Shown: positions 35,560-48,300 of the stretch, piece after piece
How the letters are laid out: each line of letters opens with the position of its first letter
Numbering within the stretch: the first letter of the stretch is position 1
NCBI RefSeq assembly: GCF_020740795.1
Contig: NC_067304.1
Coordinates: forward strand, 2,160,056 to 2,224,055
DNA: 64,000 nt
Source: Apus apus
Lineage: Eukaryota; Chordata; Aves; Apodiformes; Apodidae
Direction of reading: 5' to 3'
Made by a program: the position numbers and the translations under genes
Notes under the pieces: model-generated
Database searches by the model: none
Seen by the model: only the letters and a program-made list of their open reading frames with translations
What the model was told of the DNA's origin: nothing

Positions 35560-38500
35560 GGGCTGGGAAGTCACCAAGACAAGGCAACATCTTCTAAACA
35601 ATAGAGCTGGGGCAACTAGGGCAGGCAGCTTTGCCACCCTGCATGTTTACAGTGTTTAAAAATGACTGTTTTCCTGAGGTAATTCTTTGCCTTTCCTCAA
35701 TGTATTTTGGGAGAAGCTCAAGCTGTTCCTGACCTTCCCTGTCCCCTCAGGTAAGCCCTGGCTTCGCAGCAAAAGGGTTTGTTGTGTTGGGGGTTTTTTT
35801 AATCCAGGAGTAGCAGAGGGATTTCTCAGGATGAGATTCACCTTGTGTCCTTTGTGAATTATGGCACTTCTGGAACTTCCCTAAGGGGGTTTGGGAGTGG
35901 AGAGGGCATGTGACAGTTCCTGTACATTCCTCCTGAGGAGGAGGCTTTGAGCCTGGTGTGTCAGGCCAGCTCTGCCAAGGGAAGGAGCTGGTGATGGGAC
36001 CCAACTCCACCCCATCTCTCCACCACCTCCGTAGCTGTGTGCCTCAGTAGTGTGCCCTGCAAAGCCAATCTCTGCTCTGTGCTCCGTGGAGGAGCCTTGC
36101 AGACCCTCACCCACTGCATCCTTCTTGTACCAAAACAATCTCTTCTGTGTGTCTTGGGATCACTCCTCTGCTGTTTCTCTCCCAGCGGGTTGTGAGTGAG
36201 TCAAACAGCAACTGTGCCGTTGGTTTTTTTTTTCCTCCTCACCTCCTTTCCTACAAAAAATACTGATGCAAGTGTTAGTGGTGCTGGTGCTGAGAGCTCA
36301 GCAGTTCTGGATGGAGATGGGGCTTGATGCAGAGCTGCTCTGTGCAACTTCCACCTTCTCCTGGTGCACCTGAGCCCCCCAGGCTGCTCCACCGTTTTCA
36401 TGCTCCTCGCTCGCCTTCCCAGCCCAGGCGGTACCCGAAACCTTCCTCATCCCTGGCATTTTCTTTGCATCAGCTCCTTCCAGACCTGAAACTTTTGCCT
36501 TCAGAATGAACGTTGGTTTTTCCTGAGTCCTTTCCAAGCTGCCTTCACATGTTTCCTGCTGCTGGAGCTCTGCTCTGCCCAATGCCCCGAGAGAGGCTCG
36601 GGCTTCGCAGGCTGCGGATGCTGCCGTTCCCTTCCAAGTCTGATCCTTTGGATCTCATCCTGCTGTTGAAGATCATTTGCAGATGTCTCAGGCTGAACTC
36701 ACAAGCCAGGGCTGGGCTTCAGGACATACTCTCACACTTGTTAATATGGAATTGGGAGGGGTTTGGTTTGAAAGTGAGTTAACTCTGTTCTCAGGAGCGA
36801 GAATCCTTTTTCCTCTGTAAATGTTTTAGGTCTGCGTAAAATTACGGAGTGGAAAAAAATGTCTGCCCAGCCTTTGTTTTTGAGCAAGGCCAGGAGAATT
36901 GGGAGCAAACATTGTACTGATCTTGCTAGATCTGACAAAGGCTGCCAAGTGGGATGACCAGGTCTGGCTCCTAGCCAAGGAAAAGGCAGAAGACAGTTCC
37001 CTCTCCAAAGAATTTAGTCGGAGGCCTTGACACTACAAACATTTCTATGCATAATCCTTTCTTTTTTCCTCCTGTAAACAAATAAGAACAGTCCCAGCAC
37101 CCATGTCAGTCTGTGTTCCTGGCCCTCAACACTGACCCAACACACACCAGAGCTTGTAGAACCAAAGGGGGAGAGTGACTCTCTCAGGACAGAAAAGGAC
37201 TAATTTGATTTGTAGCAAGATATTAAAGGGAATTGGATTAATAAGACTTAGTATTGTGAATGCCTGGGGTATGTTTTACACTTTGACACTACATGGAACC
37301 TTGTGCATGCCAAGACCCACACACCAGCCCTCTTCCTCCTCTTACAGCCTGGCTCTTAGTGAATGGAAATTCAGGAGTTTGGTGATGGCAGAATTAGGGC
37401 CTCGTTAGTGACTGTTGCTATTTACACTGGGGCAGCTTCTCAAGTCAAATTCCAAGGCTGACAAGGTTTATTGCACCTCGTGCTGCTTGTGTACCTGACC
37501 CATTGCTGTGAAGCATTTTGGGGAGAGATGCACAGGGAGGGGAAAGCCCTCTGGACCCATTATCACTGGGATTGCAGGTGGTTTTGGTGATGCTGGGATT
37601 TCTGAGTGTCCTTGACTGTCACTTGTTAAAGAGCTGCAAAGACAATCCTCAAAGTGTCTGAAATGCCTGTTTTGTGAGTCCTGCTTTAAGCCCTGGTGGC
37701 TCCTTTGAGAAGAGGCCAAGGAAATGGATCTATTTATGGTGGTTGTTTAGACTTGGGGGGGGAAAAGAGGGGTGGCTCTAGGGCAGGTTTGTGCCTCTTT
37801 AGCAAAAGTGCTCTCACATTTTGCTTCTCCCCTCTGCAAAGAGTTGCAGCTGGTTGGACAGAAGGTGGTGAATCTGGACTGTTTGCAGATCAGCTTTCCA
37901 AGTGCACTTTATGGTCTCTGCATAAGTTTCCAGAGCTGTGTCTAGGCAATACATTGCATATGTCCCAACCTTGCTCCCTTTGGAGTTTACATCATTTGTT
38001 TTTAAACTTCCAGTATATTTTCTCTCCCTCATCCAAAAGCTGTAAGGAATTAGCTGCTAAACTAAAACAGGAGGGCAGTTCTCCTGCTGATAAAGAGCCA
38101 GTTTTGGCCCAAGCTGCTGTTGAGTGTGGAGCCCCCAGTCTGCAGCTCCTCTCTTCTGCTGCCAGAGAAGTAGTGCTGAGGCCTTCTGGAGGCAAGGAGC
38201 TGGGATGGAAGACTTGGAGGTGAGGGGCCAAAGTGGCAAAACTAGGATGGCCAAAAGGAGGTGGTGACACCTTGGCCAGATGGCTGGAAGTGAGCCCTGG
38301 TTGTCTTCCTCACCCCAGGCCCCAGCTTTATGGAGCCTTTGCAGTGGCTGCAGGAGGCTGAGACTTCCCTAGGGAGCCTGGTGGCTCCTGAGGCTGAACT
38401 GGGGGGGAAATGTGGCTATTTCCTCAGGCATGGTGGTGGCAGATGTGCTCAGATGAGTCACAGAGGGTGTGTGTCCCACCAAGGTCTCCCTCTAGCTTCC

Positions 38501-39990
38501 CTTCAGCACTTGAGTGTACCCAGTGAATGTGCTGGTTGGGACAATCCCCCCACTCCCCACCCTGCCCAGTCAGACCATGTCCCAGCTTTTAAAACCTACC
38601 TGTGTGTTTCAGAGCACTTTGCCTGTGAGCTGGGACAGGGACTCCTGCTCACCCAACATCCCAGGGGCTGTAAAGCTGCTCTGAAATCACACCAACCAGG
38701 TGCTCTTGGTGCTACCTGAGGGCTCAGGGGGCAGAGATGCAGAGGGGTCATTTCCCTCCTGGAAAGCTGGGCTGTCACCCCTCAGCTGGGCACGAGGGTC
38801 ATGGTTTAAAGCTGGGTTCCAAAAGCAGGGGTTGTTAACCACTGCTCTCAATCAGTCCTGAACTCAGGGTAGCTGAAAAGGAGAAGGGAGTATTATCCCC
38901 TGTTTCAGTACCAGGAAATCAGCATCCCCTATGGGAGCCAAGCTGCCAGTTTCTAGTGACTTCTTGGGTTTTTTTTGGGTTTTCTCCCTCCCCACTGGCA
39001 TTACAAACACAAATTCCCCCGAGGTGGCTCTACAGATCCCAGCCTCAACCTCCCTTGGCAACTCCCTGGAGAGCTTTCTAGGGTTTGTTTTCCTGGGAGT
39101 TTGGAGCCTTTACCTTCCCCTGCTAAGGCTTCTTGCTGTAATGGTCTGGCAGAGGAGCTGGTTTGGCTGGATCAAAGCACCTCCCTTCCCTCTGGGCTGA
39201 CCTTCCCAGCTTTCTAGCAGCAAATCCCACTCAGAGGCATGGGAACACCCTGAGCAAGAGGAAGCAGGAGAGTGTCCCCCTACTAGAGATGGAGCCCCAC
39301 AAACTCCAGCCTCTCCAAAGTCATCCCCCTGCTTTGAAGACCCCCCCTGTGTTCACATCAGTGATGCTGCTCCAGGGATTGAAACTTCCAGGATTTGCCC
39401 AATCCCAGGCTCAGTGATCCACGTTTAACCCCATGGCCTCCAAGGGAACCAAGAGCTTTCCAGGCTGAGGCCATTTCAGTGGGTGCACAGAGAGCTTTTC
39501 CTTCCTGCAAACCAAACTTTCATCCCCTTTGTACATTTTTTATGTGGAATTCTGTATTCTCCTCTTCAGGAAACTCCTCCTTTAAAGGATGGATTTACTG
39601 TCCTGCTGAGTGAAACAAGGGAGATGCTGGACTTCCCCTTTGCTTTGGAGATTCAGACAAATGACAGGTGATTTATTTTTAGCATTTTCTCTTTGTCTAC
39701 AGGGAGGGGAGGCACATTCTAAAGGCTCAGGGGTGCTGGGAAGTGAAGCTATATTTGCCTAAAAGACTGTTTCAATATCAGTTCAGTGGTGGATTTAAAA
39801 GGAAAAAAAAAAAGAATGTAAATATGCACTTGAAGCAGAATTTTATGGAGGGTCATAATTTAATATATTGCAAACTTTGTAAATACTTGGGAAAAGCCTG
39901 TAAAGTGTGTAAATAAATGAGATTTGTATGTAAGAAGAATTAAAAAAAAAGAAGTTTCTACTTTTTTGCAATTAAAGACAAGTGTTAATG
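35560..39990 (+). other. C6orf89: Probable long 3' UTR of C6orf89
   Basis: No convincing canonical hexamer is seen between the stop codon and 39912. The last 250 bases are A/T-rich with TGTAAATA-type motifs, typical of a UTR end. This would be a 4.4 kb 3' UTR; mammalian C6orf89 also has a long one. Confidence 0.5.
39912..39917 (+). terminator. Poly(A) signal, probable C6orf89 end
   Basis: AATAAA in GTGTAAATAAATGAG, with an ATTAAA variant 50-60 bases further on and a T/G-rich stretch (GATTGGTTTCCTTTTTGGTG) after about 40009. Confidence 0.6.
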
Positions 39991-42226
39991 CAGCTTTGCT
40001 CCTTTCCTGATTGGTTTCCTTTTTGGTGTTGCATGTTGGGCCATTGAGGGGTTATTTAACCCTTCTTAGGGCCCTTTTTCTAAGTGGAAATGTCATTTCA
40101 AGTGAGAAGTCAGGAGAGTTTTGTTTGGGAAATGTGAAAAGAAACACTTTGGCAAAACGTTGTCGGTTTTATCCTGGTTCCCTCAACAAAGTTGATGCAG
40201 CAGCTCTGCCTGTCCCTCCCTTCTTCCCAATAATCTCTGTCCTTCCTTTATAATTCAGCTGATTTCAGCCAAGCTGTGAGGGGTAGAAGACAATGAGGTC
40301 CTCCAGAGGTCATAAAAACAGGCAAGTAGAGGAGAGAAAGATCCCAGGACAGCGTGGCTTGTTAGAAACCCTGCTTGAAGACCCTCAAGACGTGAGTCAG
40401 TAGAAACCCAGGTTTCCTTGGCTCTGCTGTGGGAAGTTGTGCCTTTCTGGAGGCCACCAGCCTTGAGCTGGGTCTGGGGTGTCCCATCAGGTGTCCACCA
40501 TGCAGCTCCTGGCTCCTGCAGAGAGGTCTGTGGTTCCCCAGGGTGGAGGGGCTGGAGCCAGCAGAGGGAACAGCCACATTCCTCCGCGCTTACCTCATGC
40601 TGCTGGACACCAGCAGCTCCAGGGTGGGGTCTGGAGCTCGTGCTGCTCATCTCCAGGGTTCAGATGTTGGCTCCAGAAAGAGCTGTCGGGGCAGGTTGGG
40701 GAGTTGAGAACTGGCCCAGCAGCCCTGGCCAGCAGCCACTCCTGACTTTGCCCAGCGCAGGGGCTGTTCCTCGTGGTTCCCCAGGAGCCACGTGCCCTGG
40801 CTGGGACTCCTCCAGGACTCTTCTCCTCCTGTGTCCCATTTTCCTTAATCCCTGGTGCTGTGCTATCTCCTGCCAGGCTTAGTCAGGGTGCTGTAGTGCC
40901 AGGGGGCTCCATGGAGCTTGGCTCTTCATCTCCCCATCACGTTTGCAGAGACCAGGAGGTGCCTGGGGGTCTTCTCAGTGCAAGGAGGCCACAGGGAACT
41001 GCCTCCAGGAGCTGGAGCCAGAGTTGATCCTTTCTAGATGTTTCTCTAGAGCTGCTGAGGTGTCTCGTGATGGAGACAGGTTTGCCTTCACCCAGATTCC
41101 AGGCCTGCAGGTCACCTTAGCAATAAATGAGAACCTCTGGTTTGAGTTGAGGATAACGTGGTGAGATGTTGGCCTCAGAGCCTGCTTGCAGAAATCAAGA
41201 GCACGGTAGATCCTGGACCTGATGAAGGAGAGGGTTAATATGCAGAGGTAAGAGATTTGGGGGGCAGTAGGAGAGCTCTTGAGAGGTGATCATTGTGGTC
41301 CAAAGCTGAAGGAATTACAGGAAAGCATTCCCTGGGGAGCTGGGAGGGGAGGCAGAGCCAACAGCATGTGAGTAACTTGGCTCTGCTGGCCAGAGCTGCC
41401 CACCCTGCTCCTTCCCAACAGCCTGTGGTCCCCAAAGGCAGCTCCTGGAGCAGAGCCAGGCTGGTTGCACAATCACAGATGGGGAGGAAGAGGCTGCAGG
41501 CAGGCTGGGGGGGGCTCTGCCAGCCCCTCTCCATGGCCAGGCCACTCAGGACACCTGATGTTGAGTCCTCCAGGTGCCTGGCAGGGCAGGGAGCAGAGGC
41601 TGTCCAAGCAGAGCACGGGGCAGGGTGTTCCAGCCAGCCCTGAAGGCAGCTGGAGGATCTCAGCTCCCTTATTTTGGGGGGGACCATTTCAGCTTTCTAT
41701 CTTGTTCTTCCTCTCCTGCCCACCCTTGTCCTGATGGCACAGGGAAGGGGGGCATCAACCCTCTGGCAAACCCCATTCCCAGCAGGCTGGGGAAGCCCCA
41801 GGAGGGTGTTCCCAGCTGCTTCCCCCCCCAGCACTGGGCAGGATGGGGTGGGCTCTGGCTCCCAGCTGGGGAGTTCCTGCACCATGAGCTGTTCTCAGCA
41901 GTTACATCTTGTTGCCTTCATTCCCAGACACAGCTGGTTCCAGGGACAGGGCAGGATCCTGGTGTAAAACAGGGCTCTGCTGGTTGCTGGGAGAGAACAG
42001 GGAGAGGAGGTGGGAGAGAGGACCCGTAACTGGGGGCTGAGGGGATGTCTGAGGTTTGGAGCAGCAGAATCTGGGATGAAAGTGCCAACCCAGGGATTAT
42101 GAATCAGGGAGAGAGGGGCTGACTTGGGGGGTGGACCCTGCACACTCTCTGGCACCAGCCCCACTGCTGCTCCCCCATCAGGGCCAGTATGTGAGCTGGG
42201 TGTGTACCTCGTGGCTCCCAAACTCT

Positions 42227-42232
42227 AATAAA
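42227..42232 (+). terminator. Poly(A) signal just upstream of PI16
   Basis: AATAAA in CTCTAATAAATACAC, followed by TTGGGTGTTCCTTGCTTTTT, 113 bases before the PI16 start codon. It could end an extended C6orf89 transcript. No other + strand gene is visible between 40 and 42.2 kb. Confidence 0.4.
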
Positions 42233-42344
42233 TACACTTCCTCCCCAATTTTCAAGCTGTTGGGTGTTCCTTGCTTTTTGGGAGGTGCTTTAAATCCTCC
42301 TGCCAGAGCCGTGGGCTGCTAAGAGCAGAAGCTGGGGCTGCACG

Positions 42345-45300
42345 ATGCTGAGCTCAGGTCTTCCTTCTGTGCTCCTCTTGCTCACAGCACTGGAGCTGAG
42401 CTGGTCCCTGAGTGATGAAGAGAAGAAAATCATCTTGGATGAGCATAATAAATACCGTTCCCAGGTCTCTCCTCCTGCTGTGGATATGCTGAGGATGGTA
42501 AGTGGATTTTATTGCAGGGGAATTTTGGAGGGTGTTTGTGTAACGGGAGCCTTGATCTTCATGCCAGGAGGGATCAGGGTTTTCTTAGGGGAGGCAGAGC
42601 AAAAGGGTTGGAAAATGGAGGGGTTTTCTAAATTGCCTCTAAAGAAATGAGTTTCTTTTCACCTATTGAGTTGGTTTTGATTGGTTTTGGAAGTTCCTGA
42701 GTGTGATCTGAGTGCCCTGATGCCCTGCGTGGGTGCCGTGCAGCTCTTGCTCCCAGGAGTCCCTTCTGGAGCAACTTGGGGAGGAAAAGCAGGAGAGACA
42801 CTGTCCCAGGCTGTGGGGAATCCTGCTGTGTGGGGCATTTGCAGGGGAGTGGGCTCCAGTTATTGGTCATCCAGTTATCTGGGCTTTCCTTCACTCTCCT
42901 GATCCCCACCACAACCTATGCATGGTTGGGGGATCTCCCATTTTGCTTGGGGAAACTGAGTCAGGTGTCCACCACCACATCTGGCTGCAGTGGGTACAAA
43001 ACCCAAGCTTTTGAGCTGGTGCTGCTTTTTGTTTTGCTCAGACCCTTGATTAAAATGTGGCTGTCAGGTTTTCCCTTGCACCACACGTGATGTTTTCTCA
43101 CTGTTTGCTCCACTTGTGGAGGAGGAGAACTGTTTCTCAAGGACAGCTGGAGGGTCTTTGGGTCATGGTGGGCTTGGAGGAGACCCCTCTGGCCCAAAAG
43201 TTGCCCAGGCTGAATTTTAAACCTTTGTGGGCTGGTAAATGGGAGGTGACTGAGCAAATGAAGCAAAAAACCCACCATCTTCAGGCAGAGGAGGTGACTT
43301 CAAACCCGAAGGGGACAGAGCCAGAACCATAAGCACCATGATCCTATGGACACCCACTCAAGGCACAGAAAACTGAGAGAATTAGGGCTTTGGAGTCAAA
43401 AAAAAACACCTGAGGGAAACAGTTTCTCAAGGTCCTTAAGCCAGCAGCAGTTCTGAACCAGTGGCTGCTGCTCCTGCATGAAGCTCTGATGGCAGCTCCT
43501 GTGCTTTGAGGTGCTCCCCTCACAGCAGGGATGGTTCCTGCTTCAACACACAACACCTGGAGCCAAAGGCATGATTTTATTGTATAGAGATAGATAGATA
43601 GATTTAAGAACAACCAATGTTTAGCTTGCAGCAGCCCTGACAATCTCTTGGGAGAGTTTTTTCCACGGGCTGTGTCTTCTCCTCCGTTCACCGTGCCTGG
43701 CTGAGGTCACCCCGTGCTGCTGGTTGGGTCTGGTTGCTGTGGAAATAGTTGAGGAGGTGAGGACACGTGGCCTGAAGCCACTTCTCTTTTTCAATGGAGC
43801 CAAGTCCTGCAGGTGCCAGTCCCTGCTCCTGGAGCCCAGCCCCATGCCAGCAGGGGCTGTGATCCCCAATATGGGCTTTCCAGCCGTTGCTCTTGGAGCT
43901 GTGGTTGGGAGGTCACCCAACCTTCTGTGCCCCCATCATGGATATTTTGGTGTTTCCTTCCCTTTGGTCCTTCAGCACTGCTGCTCAGGGCTCCAGCCAC
44001 ATCCCCTCTACAGCCCAGTGGTGATGTGTCCTGCAGGAGGGCTGTGCCCTGTCCCCCTTTGGATCCAGCCCTGGCTCTGGTGGGGAAGGTCCTCCCCTTA
44101 GGACTCTCCATTAGCTGGGCTGCCTTCCAGCAGAAGCAAAGCTGCTGCCTCCACCAAATGGTGCAAGGATGGTCCAAAAGAGCTGTAGTGTGTAGGGTTC
44201 CACGTGTGCCTCCCTGTGAGAGAACCTCTCCCCCTGCACACCAAGGTGAGGGACCAGCAGGGACCACAGCTGGTGTGCTCAGCTGGCCAAGGGGCCACTG
44301 TCTCTCCAGAAGGAGCTCTCAGCAGGAGCCATCTGGCCACATCTGGGATCCAGGCACAGAGGTGATGTTTCCCAGGAGCACGTGTGCTCCCCAGCTCTGT
44401 GCAGCTGCTGGGGGAGATGTCTCCTGCTCAAAGAGGGGTGTCCCCAGGCCCCCCTCCTGTGGGACCCAGGTGAGTCTCCTCCCTTCCTCCATCTAACTCC
44501 CTGGGTTCTCCACGCTGAGGTGAGGATGGTCCATGATGATGTTGGAGATGCACCAGCCAAGGCTGTGAAAGTCCTGCTGACCCACCAGCCTTCTCCTGTT
44601 TGATCTGAGGTTTGGGTTGTGCTGGGACTGAGGAGTTTCCCTCTCCTGAGGACCATGTTGGGTAGGGATTTGAACTGGGAAATGTGGCCAGAGAGCCCAG
44701 GGGTCCATGACACGTGTCCTTGTGCCTGTTGGAGAGCCCGGTGTCCCTCCCTGGGTGCTGACACTGAGCTCCTTCCAGACCTGGGACGTGGAGCTGGAGG
44801 CCTTTGCCCAAGCCTATGCAGAGAAGTGCATCTGGGACCACAACAAGGAGAGGGGCCGACGGGGGGAAAACCTCTTTGCAATGGCTCCAACCCTGGACCT
44901 GGAGTTTGCTGTGGAAGATTGGAATGCTGAGGAGAAATACTACAACCTGTCAACTTCCACCTGTGTCCCTGGGCAGATGTGTGGCCACTACACCCAGGTA
45001 CCAGGGGTGGAGGGCTGGGGTTGGTGGGAAAGGAGCTGTACCAGAGCCCCAGCTCCTCCCAGAGTCCTTCCAAAGGGATGGGGAACCAGGTGGGGATTAC
45101 AGTGACACAGGGAGACCTGGGCATGGTGCCAGCCATGACCAGCCTTTTGGAGAAGACCTTTTCTTTTTAAACAAGCTCTGCAGCCCATTTTGGGGGGGTG
45201 CCAGCTTGCCTTGGGTAGAGGTACAAGCTTGGGTGGGAGTGAGGAGGAGCAGAGATGGTGGTGGGTAAATATGAGGATGGATGGATGGATGGATGGATGG

Positions 45301-48300
45301 ATGGATGGATGGATGGATGGATGGAGGGAGGGAGGGAGGGATAGGGGGTTCCAGGAGCAAAGCAGATGGTGATGCTCTTCTTGGGTGGACTAGGAAAGCT
45401 GCAGCATGTGGATATGTGGATGGGAAGGTGGTCCAGAGATGGACAAGGGGCATGAATAGAAGGCGACCTACAGGAAAGCTGGGGAGGGACTTGGGATAAG
45501 GGCTTGTGGTGAGAGGACAAGGGGGAATGGAGTAAAACTGGAAGAGACAGATTGAGGTTGGACATGAGGAGGAAATTCTTTGGTGTGAGGGTGGTGAGAC
45601 CCTGGCCCAGGTTGCCCAGGGAAGCTGTGGCTGCCCCATCCCTGGCAGTGTTGAAGGGCAGGTTGGATGAGGCTTGGAGCAGCCTGGGCTGGTGGGAGGT
45701 GTCCCTGCCCATGTAGGGGGGTGGGACTGGGTGATCTTGAAGGTCCCTTCCAACCCAAACCACTCTGGGATTCTATGAATTCTAAAGCCAAGTGGGGTTG
45801 TGGGATCTGGGGGACACACCAAGAGATGAGGGGGACACTGGTGTGATGCCAGAGCAGCCTTCAAGGCCAGGAGACATCAGGGCATCTGCAGACCCCCAGT
45901 CACCACTCCCTGGTCTTTGCCTTAGGTGGTCTGGGCAAGCACACATCAGATTGGCTGTGGGTCCAAGTTCTGTGAGAAGATTGATGGGCTGGACACAGAG
46001 GACATGTACCTGCTTGTCTGCAACTATTACCCCCCGTAAGTCCCACATCTGACGTGGTTTGGTGCTTCTGGGTGGGGCTTCTGTGCTGGAAATGTCCTTC
46101 CTTCAGCCCCCACAGCAGAGCAGGATCTGGCCTTGGTCACAAAGAAAAGCCAGAGAAGGTCTTTGTTCTCTTGGGCTGGTCACAAAGGAAGGAAGGGGTG
46201 TCTGGTGATCCTCCCCCCTGAGTGTGATCCCTGGGGTCTGGTTCAGCTGGTGGCAGGGCCTGGGCAGGGAATTCCAGCCACCAAGATGTGCCCAAGGCTG
46301 GTGCTGCAGAAGCTGAGGGCACAACCAGCAGGTCCCTGCTCTGTGCCTGGTTCTTCCCCACCTGGGATGGAGAAGTCCATTTGTCCCAGCAGGAAGGGTT
46401 GGACGTGGGAGGAGAGGCAGGTGCCCACTTCCAAAGCCCTGGGACTCCCCTTGGGGACCACTTGCTTGGAGCTGCTGAGACCAGCAATAGCAGCTGGTCA
46501 CTGCAGACCTTCTCTGGGGTCTTGAACTGAAGGGAGATGAGCTTACCTGCCCAAATGCCCATTGACTGCTCTGCAGGGTGGGGAAGGACCTGGTCCATGG
46601 GCTTGTCTCCTCTGGCTTTAGCAGCCTTGGGGTCAGACTGTTGAGTAGATGGCACTGGTGGCCTGTGCCAGGAGACCAGGACCTGTTTTTCACATTGATC
46701 CTGAGTTCTGTCCTGGCTGGGATATTCCAGTTGAAGCAGCCCCCTCTTTGGGATGGGGGTTCCTCCTTCTCCTCATGCTTTCTTCTTCTTGGCATCTTCT
46801 GTTCCAGGGGCAACATGAAGGGCCGAAAGCCCTACAAGGAGGGACCTTCATGCTCTCAGTGCCCTGAGGACAGAGTCTGTGTCAACTCCTTGTGTGGTAA
46901 GTGAAGCAAAGTTGTCCCTTGACAGGGACTCAGATCCCTGGGTTGGGGGCCAAGCTCTGAATCACCCTCCTGGAGCTACCAGGAAGCAGTTCCAGGGCTG
47001 GACCATGGTGTCCACGTCCATACCCATGTCCAAAACCCATGTCCATGGCATCAGGTGTGGTGGCAGTCCCTAAGGACAGGTCAGCTGCCTCCAGCTGAGG
47101 AGGATCAGACCAAGACCTTGTACCCCCTTAGCCAGCAATTGTTGCCCCATGAGGATGCTCCTTGAGGGGCCTGAGGTGGTGTGAGGGAGATGAGATGTCT
47201 CTAGATTGGGGAGGTACCTCAAAGGGGTTTGCTGCTGTTTCAGGCCCCCCCACTGATCTCTGCTGGCAGGGGATCCCTTGAGGTGAGCTGACCCCAGCTC
47301 TAACCCATGGCACTTTTCATCTCTTACCAGAACCCCTTGTAGAAGAGACCACTCCAGCCTCTGTGACAGCAAAGGCAAGCCCATCCACCCCAACCACAGC
47401 CAAACCAGAACCCACCACAGCCAAACCAGAGCCCACCACAGCCAAACCAGAGCCCACCACAGCCAAACCAGAGCCCACCACAGCCAAACCAGAGCCCACC
47501 ACAGCCAAGCCAGAACCCACCACAGCCAAACCAGTGCCCACCACAGCCAAGCCAGAGCCCACCACAGCCAAGCCAGAACCCACCACAGCCAAGCCAGAAC
47601 CCACCACAGCCAAGCCAGAGCCCACCACAGCCAAACCAGAGCCCACCACAGCCAAACCAGAGCCCACCACAGCCAAGCCAGTGCCCACCACAGCCAAGCC
47701 AGTGCCCACCACAACCCCAGCCAAACCAGAACCCTCAACACCAGAACCCACCACAACCAAGACAAGAACCCCAACCACATTCCCAACTACAGCCAAGCCA
47801 CCACTCACAACTATGGTGCCCACCACAGCCAAGCCAAAACCCACCACACCAGCAGCCACCCCAGCCATGGCCAAGCCAAAGCCCACCATGCTGGCAACCA
47901 CCACACCAAAACCCACCACAGCAACTGCTGCCACTAAGCCAACACCCACTGCACCAAAGCCCACCACAGCCACCACACCAAAACCCACCACAACCACCAC
48001 TACAGCCAAGCCAACACCCACCACACCAAAACCCACCACCACTATGGCCAAACCAACATCCATCCCATCAAAACCCATCACAACCACCACTACAGCCAAA
48101 CCAACACCCACCACACCAAAGCCCACCACAACAACAGCCAAACCAACACCCACCACACCAAAACCCACCACCCCTATGGCCAAACCAACATCCATCCCAT
48201 CAAAACCCATCACAACCACCACTACCACCAAGCCAACACCCACCACACCAAAACCCACAACTGTGGCTAAGCCAAAACCTGCCACAACAGCCAAACCAAC

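Noticed and set aside
47070-47786. 238-codon open frame on the - strand with a WLWWALV repeat
   Set aside because: Antisense of the 21-bp PI16 repeat; no independent start, homology or splice support.
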